Positions 1 through 12,600 of a DNA stretch of 64,000 nt are shown here, piece after piece. The notes beneath the pieces are model-generated. The model was not told where the DNA came from and ran no database searches. It saw only the letters and a list, made by a program, of their open reading frames with translations. The DNA comes from Saccharina japonica (taxonomy: Eukaryota; Sar; Phaeophyceae; Laminariales; Laminariaceae): positions 314,875 to 378,874 of the forward strand of contig MEHQ01002043.1 in the NCBI GenBank assembly GCA_008828725.1. Direction: 5' to 3'. How positions within the stretch are numbered: position 1 is the stretch's first letter; every line of letters begins with the position of its first letter. Both the position numbers and the translations under genes were made by a program.

Positions 1-98
1 TCCTCCCTCCCTCCCTTCCTCCCTGCCCTCCCTACCTCCTCCCTCCCTTCCCTCCCTACCTCCCTCCCTCCCTTCCCTCCTTCCTCTCCTCCCCTACA
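1..98. repeat. CT-rich low-complexity tract
   Basis: The window opens inside a nearly pure pyrimidine tract built from CCTC and CCCT units. It has no coding signal. It is probably the edge of a longer simple repeat. Confidence 0.8.
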
Positions 99-2571
99 TT
101 GTTGCGGCACAACCGCCTGTGCGCGCAACTTATCGGTCGATGCCAGCCAACAAACGCGCTGAATACTATGAGAGCGGATGAGGAAGTAGTCGGCTGGCAA
201 GGAGGAAGTCGTGGCGCTTGTTCACCGCGACATCGTATCAGGAATACCTATCCGCCGTAAAGCGACCCTCCATCAGGACAGCGGTATGGAAAGCTTCAAG
301 TTTATTTTGCCTCCAGATGTTTTGAAAACATTTCACACGTGTTACCTAACACCTACATACCCCTCCTAAAACACCTACCCGTACGTATTGATATTCGCAC
401 TGTGCTAAACATTGTGTGGTGGCGCGAGCCGCTCTTGTTGAGTTCCGCCGAGTGCGTCCTTCATCCACGCACTTTGTTGAAGGTGTCTCCTCTGGCGCTT
501 AGCCCCTCTTTCCACTCAGCGCTGCCGTATTTTTCTTAGAGGTGCAATGGTTTGATTGCCTCGTTGAACGCGGAGACATGCTGACAGCTCCATTCCCGCC
601 GTGTGATAAACTTGGTGTCGCTTGTTGGTCGTCAGGGGACATCCTGGATACATCCCGGGTTTCCTAAGATAATTTGATCGTACAAATGGGTAACGACGAA
701 AAACTTCTGTAGTATATTCGCCACATGTGTAGCGTTGTTGTGGTCGCCAGGGGACATCTCTAGGTACGTCCCGGGTTTCCTAAGTGGATACAGATCGAGT
801 AACCGACAAGGTTGCCTCGCACGCATCATATTATAGAACCATCGCGCATAAACGGCGGTCCCTCGCAGATTTCTCACTTTTGCATCACATGAAAGTAAAG
901 GGCGGAAGCTTCGCATTTTGACGAAACAGCCTCTTACTGTTTTATTTTATCTTCTGTTGCTGCTGCTTCCCCCGTACGCTTCCGCGCAGGCGGTGCGCGG
1001 GCGCCCCTTTCACGCGGCCGTTGGACCCGCCCCCCCCCCCCCCCTCCCGAACTACCGTACCTGGTACTCATGTTCTGGTCTTGCATTCACATCGCGCATC
1101 GGGTTCAGTAGTATGCTAACAGCGTTGACTTGTGTTGAATGCGGTGTATTGTACTTGGTAAATAGTATGGTGAGCTATGTGGGTGTACATACTATAACTT
1201 GGTCATTTTCCGCCAACTAAAGTTGCAACTGGGACCTTTCATTCTACACGACGGCACAGGAATTCATTCATTTTATTTTTTGCGCTTCCTCTTGAGTTCA
1301 TGCCCGGCGAGGCAATTCCTCCTGCTCGACGCTGGGATGGGTTGGATGTTGGTCGTGTTTTCGGACACGTATACTTCGTATTAGTCTAGCAGAGGAGGTG
1401 CTGTGCTGCTGCCGTCACGAAGGGCAGTTTGTCAATGGCCGTCGCCCCTCACGTCAAGGTGAAAGGTTGATTGTTACAGAGAGGGGGGGCGATCGTTTTC
1501 GGCAATAAACGGGCGCGGCGCCATCGAATCGACGATAATGTGATAGTTTGTGCAGATAGGGCTCTTCTTTTTATTTATTTCTGTGGTTTTCTTGTTTTTT
1601 TTTCGGAGCGCTATATATGAGAGATCAATCAACGTTGAAGGTCATTCATGCTATTTATGGTACACATTGTCGGGTGGCAAGGATAATCACAATAAATAGT
1701 TTCATTACCGTATACTCGACGAAATTGTTTGCTGGCTTTTGGCAGACCCCCCCCACTTTTGGTCGGCGTGGGGACAGGGGTGACTTATAGTGGTCCCTGC
1801 CGACGGCTTATTATATATCCAGGGTCAGTTTGGAGGGCACTAGGGTCGTTCTTATCGAGCAGCTTTTTTCCATAATTTCCAATATTCTTTTCCCCCCAAA
1901 AAAAAGGAAAAAGAGAAAATATTGGAAATATTGGAAATTCTTCAGAGGGTACAAAATGTTTGGAAGGCTTCACGTTCCAATAAATGGGGAAGAAAAAATG
2001 GAAAAAAATGGAAATACAGAAAATTGCGCGAAAAAAAACATTGGAAATTTTGAATCTAAAAAGGGGACGAATGAAGTGGGTCCCCGAACGTGGACAAAGC
2101 CTCCGGACTGTACAGAGAGAGCGAGATGAACTAAGGAAATGTACTCGTCTCGCGATCGGCCGACAGCAGCACGGAAAAGTAGGAAGAGGGTAGGGACAGA
2201 GCCTACTTGTAGTGTTTATTTTAACAGGGGAACTACTCTCTGCGACGAGGTGCCGCGTTGATTACCGGCGAATCAACGCGGGGGTAGTAGCCTTGGGTGA
2301 GAGTCTCCGGCTGATCGCAGCAGAGAGGCCTCATTGATCCCGAACTATACGAATGAATGCGACGACGGAATGTTACCGGAGAAATTTTGGAATTTTATGG
2401 CTCCGATAACAATGGCCCTTAGGTCCAAGTGGGGATCAGTGTGCCAAACGGGAGTAGGGCGCCAAAACTGAGGGTTTCGAGCAAAAAATTGCACATCCCC
2501 AAACATGAGGAGCATTGGACCAGTAGTCTACATGGGTAATCTCCGAATAAGAGGTGAGCTCTACCACAGTA
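99..2571. other. Gene-free stretch
   Basis: No gene can be supported here. Near 920-1050 there is a plus-strand reading frame whose translation has a long leucine run followed by an ASA-like signal cleavage motif, but it starts without ATG and runs into a C homopolymer, so I do not call it. Two copies of a short motif ending in GTCCCGGGTTTCCTAAG lie near 638-666 and 748-785. From 1860 to 2060 the DNA is A-rich and repetitive, with TTGGAAAT units. Confidence 0.5.
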
Positions 2572-2734
2572 CAGGACACCTAATAAGAAACAGGAAATCT
2601 GGTCCAGGCTGGATTTCTTATTTGAGAGAGGGTGTTTTCTACACTAATTTCAAGATAACTATTCCCGAATTTCTTATTTTCCTCTAAATACCAGCCTGGA
2701 TTTCTTATTAGCCTGTTTCTTATTAGGTGTCCTG
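2572..2734. mobile_element. 163-bp MITE, copy 1 (TA target site)
   Basis: A 163-bp element with terminal inverted repeats. The left end is CAGGACACCTAATAAGAAAC and the right end is its reverse complement. Both ends are flanked by TA, which fits a TA target-site duplication as in Tc1/mariner-type transposition. Near-identical copies of exactly the same length occur at 25590-25752 and 49463-49625. No reading frame for a transposase is present, so it is a non-autonomous miniature element. Confidence 0.85.
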
Positions 2735-3645
2735 TACTACTAACTGTGATCGAATCGGAGATGGTAAATATCGTTCGCGTATTATCTGACAAAGTTTTCC
2801 AAGTATATTGAAGCAAAACCCAGTCTACCATCGTCAAGCGCCGAGGTGGATAGTTTTTGCCTAACGATGGCATGTTGCTTGGACTATAATTGGTAGCAGA
2901 GACAAAAATCTAAATGGTAAACAAGCATATACCCTGGTATATACGAAGTATACCAGGTATTCGATAGGTAATACCGACAGCACGTTTCACACATAATTGG
3001 CGTTGCAAAAACGGACGTTGTCGAGTGCTACCACTCGTTCGAGATGGTGCCCAGCCAGACGAGCTGCTGGCGAAATACGTTTGCCTGTAGATGGGCAAAA
3101 CGCACGCTCACCAATAAATACCCGAGTTCAGACTGACCAAAAGGAGTGTCCAAATCGCCATCAATACGAGCAACATTATTAGGTACGAGTACCTGGTATG
3201 CAGCTCGAATGGCAAAATTAGCATCGAGTAGTTCCTCTAGAAAGTAACATCAACATTTTCGCCTATTTTCAAATCCGTAAACGCACAAACTGACTACCCA
3301 TACGTACACTGAATACATTCTAGGGGCACGCCTGCCTCACTACAATAGCTGGCCAGTCGACTTAGCCGTGGTACACACGTGTAAGTGACAATACGATACC
3401 CACTTCCTACGCTCCTTGCAGCCCCGACTCCCTCCATTACTTCACAGCTCGTGATATAATATCTACCAAGCTCTCGAACCCAACGAACGCATACGACAGC
3501 AACTATAAATACCAAAGCTGTCGTACTCATCGAAAGACACGCCTCGATACCCTGAGCTGCCAGAAAACACTACAAACTCGACGGCAAGTTGGAAAAGTTT
3601 TACAAGGGTGTCCTTAATAGTAGGGTACAAACGCTGAGGGTACCC

Positions 3646-3829
3646 GGGTACCTACCCGAGCATGGCCACAACAACCAGGATTGGTCGCCGGGTACCTACC
3701 CGAGTATGACCAAAACAACCAGGATTGGTATCCGGGTACCTACCCGAGTATGGCCAAAACAACCAGGATTGGTACCCGGGTACCTACCCGAATATGACCA
3801 AAACAACCAGGATTGGTACCCACTAGGGT
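3646..3829. repeat. 44-bp tandem repeat, about 4 copies
   Basis: Four units start at about 3646, 3690, 3734 and 3778, a constant period of 44 bp. Each begins GGGTACCTACCCGAG and ends with a CAACCAGGATTGGT block. The units differ at a few positions. The array lies about 145 bp beyond the CEP104 stop codon, so it may sit in its 3' UTR. It is open in one frame because of the repeat, but I see no reason to call it coding. Confidence 0.85.
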
Positions 3830-3973
3830 AACCCAGAATATATACGGAATATACCCCACTATACACATCCATAAAAAAAATGACGAAATACGAAATACAG
3901 CCTATGATATGATGTGGGTGGTCTCTCGCCCTCTGGTATCTCAAGCTGTACCCACAGGGGCAGCACTCAAGGG

Positions 3974-6900
3974 CTACGCTCGCCGAGGATTTCGTGGGCA
4001 CGCCTCGATGAGATGAGCCCGCCACAGCTCCTCGTCATCTGCACTCCCGATGTCCTTGAAGCACAGCGGGCACGTGCTGTGCGGTCCTCCTGAGCAAGGG
4101 TGGCACGCGCACAGCAGAGGACGAGCTTAGACGGATTACTTCAAAAACAAGATAAGTATGGATGGGCTCAGAGTTCAGACATATTCTTCGAAAAAAAAAC
4201 GTAGCAAATAAAAAATATATATGGATGGGTTTAAGGCACTATTGCGAGGGAAGCGAGTTGCTAATTTACACGGCCGCCATAAAGTGTATCTACGGGCCTC
4301 TTTTCAGCTGCCTGGGCGAAGCCGGATACCCGCACCGCCGCCCGACCGAAGATTCCGACAACAATTACGTACGGAGTGTTTGTTTCTCGTTTTGTTTAGT
4401 TCACCTACGTGTTATGCCTTCCCTTCTATCATCGTGCACAGTTGACGACAGTTACACCTATTTATCTCTACCAATTCGATGAAAGTCGACGAGGGAAGAA
4501 AGGGCTGAAGTCTTCTCGCGATAAAAATGCAAGGCACGAACCGTAGTGGGCGAGGAGGGAGAGGAGCCTACTTTGTGACCCCAGATCTGAGTTACGACTA
4601 GGAAGGAGAGAGAAAAGAAGGGCAAAGATAATAAAAGGGATGAAAAAAAAAAGAAAAAAGTGCGAGTTCCTATTAGCGAGAGCTATTATCTTATTTAGTA
4701 AAAACGGAAACGAAAACAAAAAACGATACCTGCGAATTCTCTCGATTACAAAGTAGGTCGAAACTCAAAAACTTTTTATGTGAAAAGTGGTGCGGCACAA
4801 AGAAGGACCGCCGCCTTGGCGGAGGCCGAGTATAGAAAACTTTCCCCAGCTTCGACAAAAAATGTCAAAATCTACCATCTACCCGACTCTAAACCCTATA
4901 TATATACCCAAACACCGACCGCTTGGGAGATTTCTCGGTATGAAACTGTGAATGAGAAGTTTGGGTGGGACCCGTGGTACGATAGAGGTGGTAATTTATG
5001 GAGAACATACTTATGTATGGCTGACGGCGCTCCTTAAGGGCACTGAGGCACCAGCTACCGAATAAGGCACATGCCTTGTAAGGCATGACTTATCGTTGGA
5101 ATGGCAGTCATGTTTCAAGATATATTTTTTGTATACCTACTAATAGTACCTAGGCCATGATATTGTTTCAAGATTCGGTACACGTTTTTGTCAGCTTGGG
5201 TGAGATAAAGAGATTTTATACTATAATAAAGTGAGGATCCTCAGAAAAATAAGGTGTTACCCCTAGAAGGCAAGCACGCATCTATCAACCATCGTGGACT
5301 ACATACATCAACCATCTTGTCGGAAGCTGGGCCAAGGTAAACATTTCATCACCAATTGATGATCGTCTTGTCCACAAACCGGAGAGTGAAAAACCGGACC
5401 ACGCAGTGTACCGCACTCAGTGCACCAAGCACATTCACTGCAGGCCAGAAACGACTACCAAGGATAATTACGATAAAAGTGCTGTAGTTATCACTAGGAA
5501 CTCCCGCTGGGTGGACTTTTGTAACTGTCGCCAACTGTGTGCGATGGTGGAAGGCACATACACATATGTCTAGGTACCAAATGGACATTTTCCCGGAATA
5601 CTTTCAGTTTTCATCTCCGGTCGCGGGTTTTTTCTCGCGCTGTCGCCTGCAGGGCACGCAGGGGGGGCGCGTGTACGCCACGGCGCAAGTGCGGGTCCCG
5701 GCCGAGGCCCTTGGGACGTGCTCTGGGCCTTCAACGTCGCAAATTCTGGCAAATAACTCAGGGGAGGCGTTCCGACTTGGCACCGCCTCGCAACTCTATG
5801 AAACACCTGCCGTACGACTGTTTCTTCATCCTATTAATTTTGATGCTTCGTTTTTGACCCGCGACATGAACGGAACACAGCACACACCACGCACGAGACC
5901 ACAAGGACCACACCGACATGGAACGAGGCACACATCAAGCGTCGTGCAGCAGTAGTTGATACCATGTCGCATGCGTCTGCTCTGTCTGGGCTGCGTACAG
6001 CAGTAGTAGCAGTTGTACGACACGCTTGATAATTTCATGTAAATTTGTAATTCGGTTCCAATATTTGGGGATCTACGTAGAGTACAAATACACGGATCTA
6101 CGAGAGAGTACGTGTCTACCAGCATGCAGACTTCGAAGTATCATATCTACGACCTATCTTTTTTTTCCAACGATAGGCCGATCTACGTACATACGAACAC
6201 GAGTATTTTGGTACAGAAAGTAGCACTACTGCTGTACTTTACGGATACATGTCTTCACAGTAGTCTAGGCTACAAACTGCGAAGCAGCCAAGGCACCGTT
6301 TGTCGAACAGCACAGCACAGCAGTACTACAGCAGAAGAAGCTGCAATCCCCGCAGTGTGCGCGGGACAGCTACGAGTAGCAGGGGGGATCCAGCAGGCTA
6401 GTTGTGACAGCTACGAAGCACTGGTTGGTTTGCTGTGTTCTGTCTCTCATTGTGTAGCGTGTGTGTATGTTTGATGTATGCCATTCCAGCAAAACCTCAG
6501 GTCAGTACTCGTATAGGATAGCCACGACGAAAAAAATGTCGCAGATCGCGATTTCGCTTTTTTCAGGTCAATTCACAAAATATCGTCAAGATTCACGAGT
6601 TGTTCTTCGTGAATCTACTCGACATAACAAATCACCATTTAACACAAATTAATACAGTAGTAGTGGGTGTCTGCTTTATCTCATAAATTGTGTGCCAAGA
6701 AAAATGAGCTCAGATTGGCACGAACAATAGAAAACGTTGGTTTAGAAATTCAGCTCACCACTGTGGGATCGACTTCAAATCCAACACAAAATAGTTACAG
6801 TAGATCGACTTCGGAAACAAAATAAGTCGTTGGGCCTGGACACCAAACTGAAGTTTCGTAACACCGGGAGCCCACTGCACCTCAGATACGATATTATCTC

Positions 6901-9615
6901 GCGACATTTGTTTAGGTAGGAATGGCCGTCGCTCCTACTTTTTCCTTTAAACAATACAGCAGCAGTCTATGCCACGGTTTGCTCCAAAAAGGGAACTATG
7001 AAGCATGTGCGATCTATTTTCACCTTGCGACACCCCCGGGAGATGAAGTGACCAACATCCCGAAGGGGAACCTTGTATATTATATCATATGTGTATATAT
7101 ATATGTGTGTGTACCGATTTCCTTGCGCTGGTCGTTAAGCCCTTCATTTTTTCGGCTGAATAGACTTTCCGAAAGTTCAACGGCTGGTGGGCCTTTAGTT
7201 TTTTTCCAGCCGCACAAAACGCCATCGGATGTTACCTTGCGTCAGTCACCCCACGTCCGAATGCCTTTGAAGGGGAACCTTGGAAATACATTTACATAAC
7301 GGTATTACCGGTACTTGGTAGTACGTACTTGGTGTAGATTTTCGCTCGGGCGGTGCGGCTCTCCGACCTATAGCCAGCCAACTAACAACTAGTCGGAGAA
7401 TGGTAGTTAACAACTAGGGCAATCCCTATCTATCGTAGACGGCTATGTAAAGTTTAGCAACTCGCTTCGCTCGTACCGCAAACTGTGGTCAAAATTTTGT
7501 CGCAGACCAGCCGCATATATACTCCGAACCGGTACGTAGTTGGTACGTACAGTAGTCGGTTACCCGTCAGAGCAAGTGGAAAGCGTGCACCACGGGAAAA
7601 TATTGATCCCGCCAGGATGCCTTTTTCGTCACCACCACGTCTACTGCTGTACTAGTACTGGTACTGGTACAATTCTGGGCTTCGCCAAGGTCCTGATACA
7701 GGACATTCACGGCCGTCGCTCGAAATTTAAAATTCGAATTTTGAAATACGAGAGTGAAGCATTGAGGCTACGCAGCTGTTACAATTTTCCAGCAGAATAA
7801 ACAGTAACGGAAACAAATCGGTCATGAATCAAACTTACACAGTAGCAGGAGTACACAGTACCAGGAGTACTTAACGCCCCGCTTTCAATATGGTATCCAA
7901 CATGTCAAACAATGTGGAGAAGGCTACTGCAAAATTCCGGCAAAATATATGTTCCAGTTACTATTATGGGGGGCCTATGAGTAAATAGGACATACGGTAG
8001 ACACAAAAACCTACATATACATATCCCTATTTGTACTAATACTAATTAATCCTATTTACTATGGTCCCCTGCAATAACTGAAAAAAAAGGACCGACTATG
8101 ACTCGAATATACAAAAGTAAATGCCCACACAAAACATACCTCGTGCTCAACACTTACACTTTGTCCGAGATGTTAGCCTAACCACGTGGACAAGGCTATT
8201 GACAACGAGTGCCCCGTCAAAACCCTATCTAAGGAGTAACGCCTGACAAAGGTATGGAACGACACCTGTCGCGCTGCTTACCGTTCCCAGGGGGTTTGCA
8301 AGACATCGATCGCTGCCATTTCGCGAGCTCTTCCACCCGGATGGCGAGCAGGCTGACCTCGCACTCTGTGTAGCTCGCGCTGTTCTGGCACTCCTCCAGT
8401 AGATGCTCTGGGATAGAAGATATCTCGATCACCTTGGGAGATAGGATAGGAAGTAATAGATGCAGTGGCACGTCGACAAGCGCGCGATCCGAGCTTAGGC
8501 TTGGCATCGACCAGACCGACACTATAATACTGCTCCAACTATGTATTTGTGTATATGCGCATGTATCATTATTTTCCTTTTTTCCTTTTTTCTTTTCTAA
8601 AGTGTTCTTCCACTCGGAGAGGTAATGGAGCCTGTCTTGTGACCACGGGCTAGAATATGGCAATGACATCGTGTGAGAACAAAAACACAAACCACCGTCA
8701 CCACCACCACCACCACCAACACCATTCCACCAAAAACCACAACAACAGCAACAACCACAACAACAACAACGATACCAACACCAGCACCAACACCAACACC
8801 AACATCAACATCAACATCAACACCTACACCAACACCAACATCACCACCACCAACAACAACAACAACAACCCGCAACACCCAACACTGACGTGCGCTTCGA
8901 TAGGGGTAGCACTTTTGTTTTGCCTTCGGAGGCAGTGTTTGTGACTGACTATTAGTATACTCCCCATCTGAGGCACCAGCTACCCAATAAGGCATACCTG
9001 GTATGCCTCATCGATTATCCAATTTTTGTTTTACAATATTTCGAGCAATTCCTACGAGATATAGGCCGAGGTTAACCCATTCAGAACCGAAAAAACTATA
9101 TCACACTAATTCCAAGTAGTTCGTCCCCAAATACGTGGGACCAGTTCTTAAGGGGTTGAGTGTCCATTTATTTTCAAGAACAGTTTTTGGGGGACATATC
9201 GCCCTCGTATACTACAAGCGAGTGATAAAAAAAGTAATAAATATAGGTGCCACCCCTAGTACGGAGAACCATACCTGGTAGTAAACAGGACCAAATAGTG
9301 TTCGTAAAAATAGGCACATATATAGGTTTTTGTGTGTACCATAGGTCTTATTTACTACATTAGCCCACCCCGTAATACAAGGTAAATAGCACGTATCCAC
9401 TATATACCCACTGCTCTGGCTCGATCGCCTCGCTCGCACCTGACCGCACTCGTTGCAGCTCATGAGCATCGCGCACTCCTGCCAGTAGTGCATGTCCAGC
9501 TTCTCGTCCGTAAAAGAAGTGTCGTACTTGCCGCAGAACTGGCACGTGTGCAGAACGTCATCGCCCAGTTCCTGCTCTCGTGCCCCTTCGCCCTCGCCCT
9601 CTCCTGCCGCAAAGC
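3974..9615 (-). CDS. CEP104: CEP104 C-terminal zinc-finger exons
   Basis: Three exons. The exon 9615-9440 encodes an acidic linker, CQFCGKYDTSFTDEKLDMHY and CNECGQ. The exon 8432-8282 encodes VIEISSIPEHLLEEC and then a third finger region that looks degenerate: TECEVSLLAIRVEELAKW has only one cysteine of the usual pair and lacks the histidine. The last exon, 4089-3974, encodes STCPLCFKDIGSADDEELW, then AHLIEAC, and stops at TAG 3976-3974. The array binds NEK1 and CP110 in animal CEP104 (family knowledge). The intron 8281-4090 is about 4.2 kb. Confidence 0.9.
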
Positions 9616-12600
9616 CTGACACGCACCCCATTTTTGCACGCGCGATCGAAGCATCACACACGCAGCTTGCAAAGATAAGTTTTAACGTTTTTTTTTTAAT
9701 CTCCCAGCTGAGTGCGGTGTTTTTTTTTCATTTCGTCTTTTTTTATAAAAGTCACACACAGGAAAAAGCAGCGGGAACACCGAAAATAAAACCGTCCGGT
9801 CCGGTCCGGTCCGGTCCTTCGGCTCGGCTCGGTTCGTATCTATGGTTCGTTTTTACTATTATCGCTTACACGCGATGCAATACATACAGCAGTACAGGCC
9901 ACCTACCATCTACCATACTAAGAAAAACGAGCAATGAAAAACCCAGGCTCACATTAAAACAACGGGAGTAGTTACACTGATTTTAGATTGTAGTGTCAGA
10001 ACGCACCCATTCTCAAACAAGAAATCCAGCCTGATCGTAGCAAAATAAGTTCGGGAGAAGATGTACTGATTTTAGTGCAGAACGCACCTAACCCACTCGA
10101 AAATGAAAAATCCAGCGTGGACCAACTAATCCTGATTCTGACTGTTGCTATATACTGTACGAGGCAACGGGCGTGAGGCTTGACCCCTGTGCAAAAAGGA
10201 GAGAAAAAAAAGCGACCAAAACCAAACGACGTCCACTACTGCTGTTCAGCATCAGGCAAAACCAAGAAACTACGGGCTGCTGGGGTAGTCTATTATAGTT
10301 ACTACGATACAGTAGTCTATTATAGTTACTACGATACAGTAGTCTATTATAGTTACTACGATACAGTAGTCTATTATAGTTACTACGATAGAGTAGTCTA
10401 TTATAGTAGTTGCTGCAGTATGAAGTGTACCCGAACGACAACGCAAGGAGGGAGACGTATGATATGATGCGCCGCGCGTGCAGCATGGTACCACTGGTAT
10501 TGCTGCGCGCTCACACCAAATCCTTGATGATATAAAAGTATGTAACACCGGTAAGACCGTATTGGCAATACATACGTATCATATCGGTATGGGTTTTCTT
10601 TCGCTGTACCCCCGGTCGAAGAATATGTTAAGCATTAAACCCTTTGGGACGGACCCCTTTTAAGGGATAGCGACCAAAACAACGGCAAATTGGGTGTTTT
10701 CAGCCGTCTACGAGCAGCGGGCCCCCCCAGCAGTACAGGTACAGCATTAGGAACATGTTGCGCCGGTGCCGTGCGACTCCTTGGATTGCAACCATTGTAT
10801 CTCGGATAGCAACGATTGTATAATATCATCCCCAAAATCACGCAGTGGCCGTTACTATTGCTGTACGAAGTCGTCAAGTGTTATCGTCAATTTTCCTTTC
10901 TCGAGTCCCGAGAGGGTTAAGCCGCATCAGCCCACTAAGCCCTCTTACCACTACCATAAGAGCACACCATAAGAACGCCATAAGCCCCCCCCCAAGAAGG
11001 ACAGAACAAAAATTGATTTCTAGGCTTTAGAGGCATGCTCTTTTAGTAGGCTTCGAATGCGCCGTTTACCACACCAAAGTTTTCCACAAATAAAAATGTA
11101 CCAGGTAACATTTTGGGCCCACTTGGCTTGGTCATATTACTTGCATACCTGGTGCATACGAATTAAAAGTAGCAGTTCCTGAGTCGGTGCTGCTAAGAGA
11201 GTCAATTAAACACCACGTTGCTCTTGCAACCGCTAGGCGGAGATAAAACAGATGACCTCCCAGACGTTCGTAGGGCCGTAAATATTGAAAAGACATTTTC
11301 CCCTTGATTTTCCTCTTTTTCTTGGAAAAAAGAAAAAAGAAAATTACTATTAATAGAGTGGAGGAAATATCTCCAAAGTCAGGAAATTTAACAGTGGGGA
11401 AAAAAAATCAGGAACGCTCAGTACGTGGGTAGATTTCCTCTTTCAGGAAACAAATCAGGAAAAACAGGAAATATAATAAAAAAACAGGGGAAAAACAAAA
11501 ACAAACTGGAAAATCATGAAAATTAGGACAACAGACTCTTCGATAACAGCGGCCCATAGCACACACAGCACACACAGCAGCAACACCCACGCGGAAAGGA
11601 AGTGTCGTTCACCGTTCACCGTTCACCGTTCACCGTTCACCGTTCGTTGTCCCAAATACAATGGCTCACCTTCCTTCGAGTGTCGAGCCGGGGACGCCCC
11701 CGCGCGATTTCTGCCCTTCTTCGGCGGGCTGTGGCTCCCGCTGCGAGGCCCAGCGGCGGCGTTCTTGCCGTCCAGCGGGCTGCGGGAATTCCTTGGCGTT
11801 GCCGCGTCTCGCTCGTGAGAGGGTCGCTCTGGAGAGAGGGGTGCGGGTGGTGCGTATTACAGCCAGGAGCGAGATGAGGAAAAAAACGTTCTACCACTTT
11901 GACCCGGAACGTAAGAAACTTTTGTATGTTAACATTTCATTGAAATGGTCCTTATATTTCGGATCAGAGTGGTATATAGGGGAGCGGGTGGTGCGTATTA
12001 CAGCCAGGAGCGAGATGAGGAAAAAAACGTTGTACCACTCTGACCCGGAACGTAAGAACCTTTTGTATGTTAACATTTCATTGAAATGGTCCTTATATTT
12101 CGGATCAGAGTGGTATATAAATACTCGTATATATAACCGAGTTCAATTTTGAACACACGACGCGTATTACATACCACTCCCGTCCCTCAATATAAGCAAC
12201 ATTTGAGTACTAATAGTTCATCGAAACGATTGTTATATTGTAGGATATAGTGGTACGAGGAAGTGTGGTGAGCGTAACCCCTTTTAAGGGACCCCTTTTA
12301 AGGGACATGAGGGATATAAGGGATAGCGACCAGGACAAACGATACACTTTGGTGTTATCAGCAATCTACGAGCAGCGTGAGCGCCTATGATAGCAGTACG
12401 GATAGGATCATCTTGTGTCCGTGTCGTGCGACTCCTTGCATTGCAACCATTGTAATTCGGACACCAACCATTGTATGATATCATCCCCTAACCATTTGTA
12501 TCACGCAGTGGCCGATACTGCCGTAATCATCACCTTTTTTCGGCAAGTTTCCCCCCTCAAGCCTCAAGAAAGTTAAGCTACCAGATACCAGGTAATGGCA

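Noticed and set aside
918..1220. Possible secreted protein with a leucine-rich leader and ASA cleavage motif
   Set aside because: No ATG in frame, a C homopolymer interrupts it, and no partner exons with good splice sites were found.
3640..3830. CRISPR-like array
   Set aside because: The repeats are contiguous 44-bp tandem units without spacers, in a eukaryotic setting.
8597..8995. Frames rich in Val, Asn or Thr
   Set aside because: Artefact of the ACC/AAC microsatellite in a CEP104 intron.
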